In this document: piece by piece, positions 60,471 through 64,000 of the stretch | Layout of the letters: each line of letters opens with the position of its first letter | Numbering within the stretch: the first letter of the stretch is position 1 | Source of the DNA: Helianthus annuus | Lineage: Eukaryota > Streptophyta > Magnoliopsida > Asterales > Asteraceae | Reading direction: 5' to 3' | Assembly (NCBI RefSeq): GCF_002127325.2 | Contig: NC_035437.2 | Span: forward strand, 153,991,897-154,055,896 | Length of the DNA stretch: 64,000 nt | Made by a program: the position numbers and the translations under genes | Notes under the pieces: generated by a model | What the model saw: the letters and a program-made list of their open reading frames with translations, nothing else | The model's database searches: none | What the model was told of the DNA's origin: nothing

Positions 60471-61443
60471 GACTCCCCCTTGAATGTTGACGGAATCTTC
60501 AGTGAGAGTCTTTATCATGTCAACTCTTCGGTCTTGATCAATCTTCTTTCTTTCTCCGTATATTCCAGGATCTATCTCTGGCTCTATTTTCTTTTGATCA
60601 GATCTCGTGATTCCTTAATTTCATCAGCATCATCAGCATGCGTGAACTTGAGTTCCAGAATTGTAACCTGGCTCACATTCTGCTCAGGTATCTTCAGACT
60701 CCCCCTTTCAATATGCTGGGATCGCAGCCTGGCTTTCACATGATCAGGATCGTGACCTGGCTCCTGCACATCCTCTTCCACACAATAAATTTCACAAATT
60801 TAACAACTTAATATTCAGACTCCCCTTTAAATTCAACCAGAATTTCTGATGCACCACTTGAAAACAATCATTCAAGATATATCATTTAAAAACACAGACT
60901 CCTTCTCACAAAATGATCATCATGTTTAGCACTTGGGATTTTGAAGATCAGCTCGTCAACATCAGTTGTCGAAAATCTTTTTGGATTTTTCAAAAATTTA
61001 TGCTAAAACACACTTAAAATCTTTTTGAAATTTTTGAATGAAATGAAAATGCAGTAAAGAAATATTTACAAACATTATTTTTGCGAGTTTGTGTAAGAGG
61101 ATCATATCAGTTTTTGAGACAAATCACCAACACCATTAAGCTTTAAACATTTTAAGTTCTAAACAAATCACTTAGATTTTCAGTATACTGATCCACTTAA
61201 ATTTTTACACAAAGTTCAACTGTTTCGAGATACGAGATTAATGTTTTAAGAACTTAAACTTATTCGCATGTCCCACCACTTGAATATACTCCTGTATCCA
61301 GATCCCAATATTCAGTCTTACAGGTGAGTATATGACGTGTGCGCGACTACACATATTTTTACAATGAAATTACACACGATTTGGTTTTAAATTTATAAAA
61401 GTGATTATTACTTTTACATCAAAACACACACGAAAGAGGCAAG
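60471..61443 (-). other. 3' internal end of the Copia-like element
   Basis: On minus this would be the untranslated 3' end before the LTR. It has four AGACTCC-type motifs (60471, 60695, 60816, 60895), which on minus are AAAGGGGGAGTCTG-like PPT copies. No gene. It is cut on the right by the Athila-like LTR. Confidence 0.45.
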
Positions 61444-63226
61444 TGTACCCCGTCATATATGTAGTAAAGTATCGGTAAGAACCAAGTATCAATCCAAGGA
61501 AATGGGCGGAGAAATAATACGAGACCTTTGTCATTAAATCACCGGTAGGAAGATAAGTTGTGTGATTTTCTAAAAACTAAAGTAAGCATAAACAAAGACG
61601 TAAAACAACATAATAGACTCCAAATAAGAAAATAAGTAGATAGCCTTGCTTTATACACAACCATAGCATGTCAACTATGTCGGTTTTGCCACTAGAAACA
61701 TTCGGTCAATTCTCCATTTTTAAGACAATTAGTATCCCTTTCGGGAATCCTAACATGACAATCATTCGGAAAGCTAAAACGATAAACACACTTTCACCTA
61801 AAATTGTTCTTTAACGTGCAATTGATAAATGTCTATGAAAATCTCTTAAAAATAAGTTAGTCATCCGTTAGGAGTTTTCTAACCTTACTTAATCAAGGAA
61901 AGCAACACCGATAAACACAATGCAACCACCGAGACAAGCATAAACTAGATTAATCACAACTGAGTTCATTTTACAAATCTTGCACATAAATTCACCAAGA
62001 TAGCAATTTTGTCCTAAACTACTAACTAAGCTAACAAATCATGGCAAGAATTCATAACAACACCATTTAACCCGTTAAGGCCCTTACGCGTAGGAAAGCT
62101 TTCTTGATTAACAATAATTACATTCTATTAAACCACTAACCATTTCTAGTATCATGGTGCACACATTTAAACAAGTTAAACTAGTTTAGCAAGTTTAAAG
62201 TCTACTAGCATATGATTAATTTAGCTTCATCTTTCAACTATCTCAACTAACCAAATACTAATCATCCAACATATTTACTTATAATCAAGAAATCAACATC
62301 AATAAACAAGGTTGCAAACTAATCGTCAAAGATTAACTTAGAAAATGCTTCAAAGTGTCATTACAAACATAATCAACATACTAATGGTTATAATGAAGCA
62401 AGGGATATAGTGTTTTTGCCCAAAAGCTTACATTAATACATAATAATCAATCTCAATGCTTGAAACATAACAAAATTATGGAAAGACTTAAGAATTCAAA
62501 CCATAAACAAGCATAAGAATGAGAATCCGGATAGTAATCGAGCTAAACGAGACAATGTGGCTTGAATCCGGGTGAAAGCAGAAGCCTCCCGAGCCTGAAA
62601 ATCGCCTGAATTGTTCTCCAAAATTCCAAAGTTACGAACAGAATGCTACTGTCTGTTTTTTATAACTTTTTGCGATCGCACGATCGTGCCAATAAAGTGC
62701 ACGACCGTTCACTTTTGAATTACGTTGCACCATACTTTTGTGACATCAGCAGAGTTGACTGGTCTTCGAGGTCGCACGACCGTTCCTTGGGACGCGCGAC
62801 CGTTCACTTCCGGGTTAGGGCGGCACAGACTCTTGAACGGGTGGTGCATTATCGGACATTGGCTGAACATCGAAAACGCACGGGGTGCAGTCAGACGCAC
62901 GCCCGTGCGTCACCGGGCTAAGTTTGAACGCCGAGTCGCACACTCGTTCACTGCCAGGCTGGTCTGCAATTGTCGGAGATGCACGGTCGTGCATTGGTCG
63001 CACGACCGTTCCACTTGCCCAGGTCAGAATTCCAACAGAATGTTCGCAACTTTGTCGTTTTGTCCGGAAAGTCCTCGTTTTCACTATTATCTTGTCTGGT
63101 ATGTTGTTTTAGGCCTATAAACAAAAGTATACTTGATTAAGTATCCGAATGACGATTTTACGGCCGAAAATGCATAAAATGGGGATAACATGGGGTACTA
63201 AAATATGTGTAAATTAGCGAATATCA
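61444..63226 (-). repeat. 3' LTR of an Athila-like Ty3/Gypsy element
   Basis: On minus it starts TGATATTCGC after AAGTGTGGGGAGATT and ends GGGGTACA, about 1783 bp. Its start follows the CTTGAGGACAAGCAAGG and AAGTGTGGGG context that typically closes Athila internal regions. It contains GCACGACCGTTC words and palindromes (62678-63015). Small frames at 62643-63120 lie on both strands of that repeat and are not genes. Confidence 0.7.
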
Positions 63227-64000
63227 AATCTCCCCACACTTGAACCTTGCTTGTCCTCAAGCAAGCTAAACTAAAATGCAATAAACGATAGAATCAAACA
63301 AGAATGATAATTTACACATTATTTATTGAAATAACTACAAACGGTTAGCCGGTTTTTCGAAAGACAACATCAAATGAATCAAACCAAACAAGCATATGCA
63401 AATATATGGTGATAACTAAAAAGCCGTGACTTCACTTTCGATTGACTTAACATGCTAATCTTCACACAACTCACAATGTTCACATACACTCGGTTTTATT
63501 TATGAAACATACATAAAATGTGTGTGTGCAAACACTCAATGCCTCGTCAATGAAATGTGTAATATCATAAGCTTGTCATAAGATCTCGTTTCCACCAACT
63601 AACATGCGAAAAAGTGTAAATCAGGAGGTCTTTACGGGTTGTAACGTTAGGCTTGGGCGAAGGGTATGGAAATGGAAATTTAAAGTGGCGAAATGGTTAA
63701 AACTCGGTTTTAGCGTTTAACTAGCGACAAACAATACAACTATACATACAAATGCCTTAAAAAGGCGACTATTGCGCAATCGAGCTCATCAACGAAATTT
63801 TAACATTTAAGCATTCAAAATTGCTCGATTTTTGTCAACTTCACCCTATTTTAGGGTGTTTTATTTTCTGTTTTTTTAGAAATTAATTATACAATAAACT
63901 AAAACAAACGCTAGTTAAACGATTATTTTGACCGAGTTTCAACACAAAAGGTTTAAAACATAAAAAGGCTAAATTTGGCTAAGTGGGCGATTATGTTGGG
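63227..64000 (-). mobile_element. Athila-like element, 3' internal end, continues past the window
   Basis: Reverse-complement PPT (TCTCCCCACACTTGAACC), then CTTGCTTGTCCTCAAGC, then AT-rich sequence with no intact frame. The coding part should lie to the right of the window. Confidence 0.6.

Noticed and set aside
60123..60743. 67- and 87-codon frames near the Copia-like LTR
   Set aside because: They cover the LTR and the PPT-like motifs and show no coding character.
62643..63120. Frames of 60-131 codons on both strands of the Athila-like LTR
   Set aside because: They lie in a G/C-rich keyword array within a non-coding LTR.

Overview
The window looks like plant nuclear DNA, most likely a large repeat-rich eudicot genome. 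The MSGRIN-type chromovirus Gag and the Tat-type polyproteins resemble those I associate with Asteraceae, but that family call is only moderately sure. I see no host gene. Almost every base belongs to LTR retrotransposons nested in one another or to their remains.

Layout. (1) 1-1215 and 15167-21283 are the two halves of a Tat-lineage Ty3/Gypsy element, here called B: pol, a structured 3' region, a spliced antisense gene and the 3' LTR. (2) A younger Tat element, A (1216-15161, 717-bp LTRs, TSD CCTAT), sits inside B's pol. A is itself hit twice: by an inverted solo LTR of its own family (7236-7952, TSD ATAAT) and by a 2.5-kb chromovirus-type solo LTR, F (11558-14060, TSD GAGAG). (3) 21284-26580 holds an old minus-strand LTR and internal remnant (H), then a 3.9-kb plus-strand Tekay-like LTR that is cut at 26580. 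(4) 26581 to about 32008 is E, a minus-strand Tat fragment in permuted order (antisense gene, PPT, single LTR, PBS, gag). (5) About 32009 to 55557 is a second copy (C) of the B-H-Tekay block, lacking A but carrying a complete Tekay-like chromovirus, D (40645-49912, TSD CACTA), in its 3' LTR. Here the Tekay solo LTR is whole (51683-55570, TSD GTACA). (6) 55571-60030 is a decayed minus-strand chromovirus (G). (7) 60031-61443 is the 3' end of a probable Copia element. (8) 61444-64000 is the 3' LTR and 3' internal end of a minus-strand Athila-like element.

How the parts work. The Tat elements A and C encode Gag-protease and then Pol (RT, two RNase H domains, integrase) in the same frame. In both, the genes are separated only by a stop codon followed by CAA TTA, a context known to allow leaky termination. 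Downstream of pol runs a chain of hairpins and then a convergent antisense gene of four exons (511 codons in B and C, 449 in A) whose intron phases match between families. In B and C this antisense gene is intact although pol is broken.

The most interesting signals are the readthrough context, the conserved spliced antisense gene, the two-tier hairpins with compensatory stem changes in several unrelated elements, and the one-LTR permuted fragment E, which looks like a captured 1-LTR circle or the junction of a tandem element pair.
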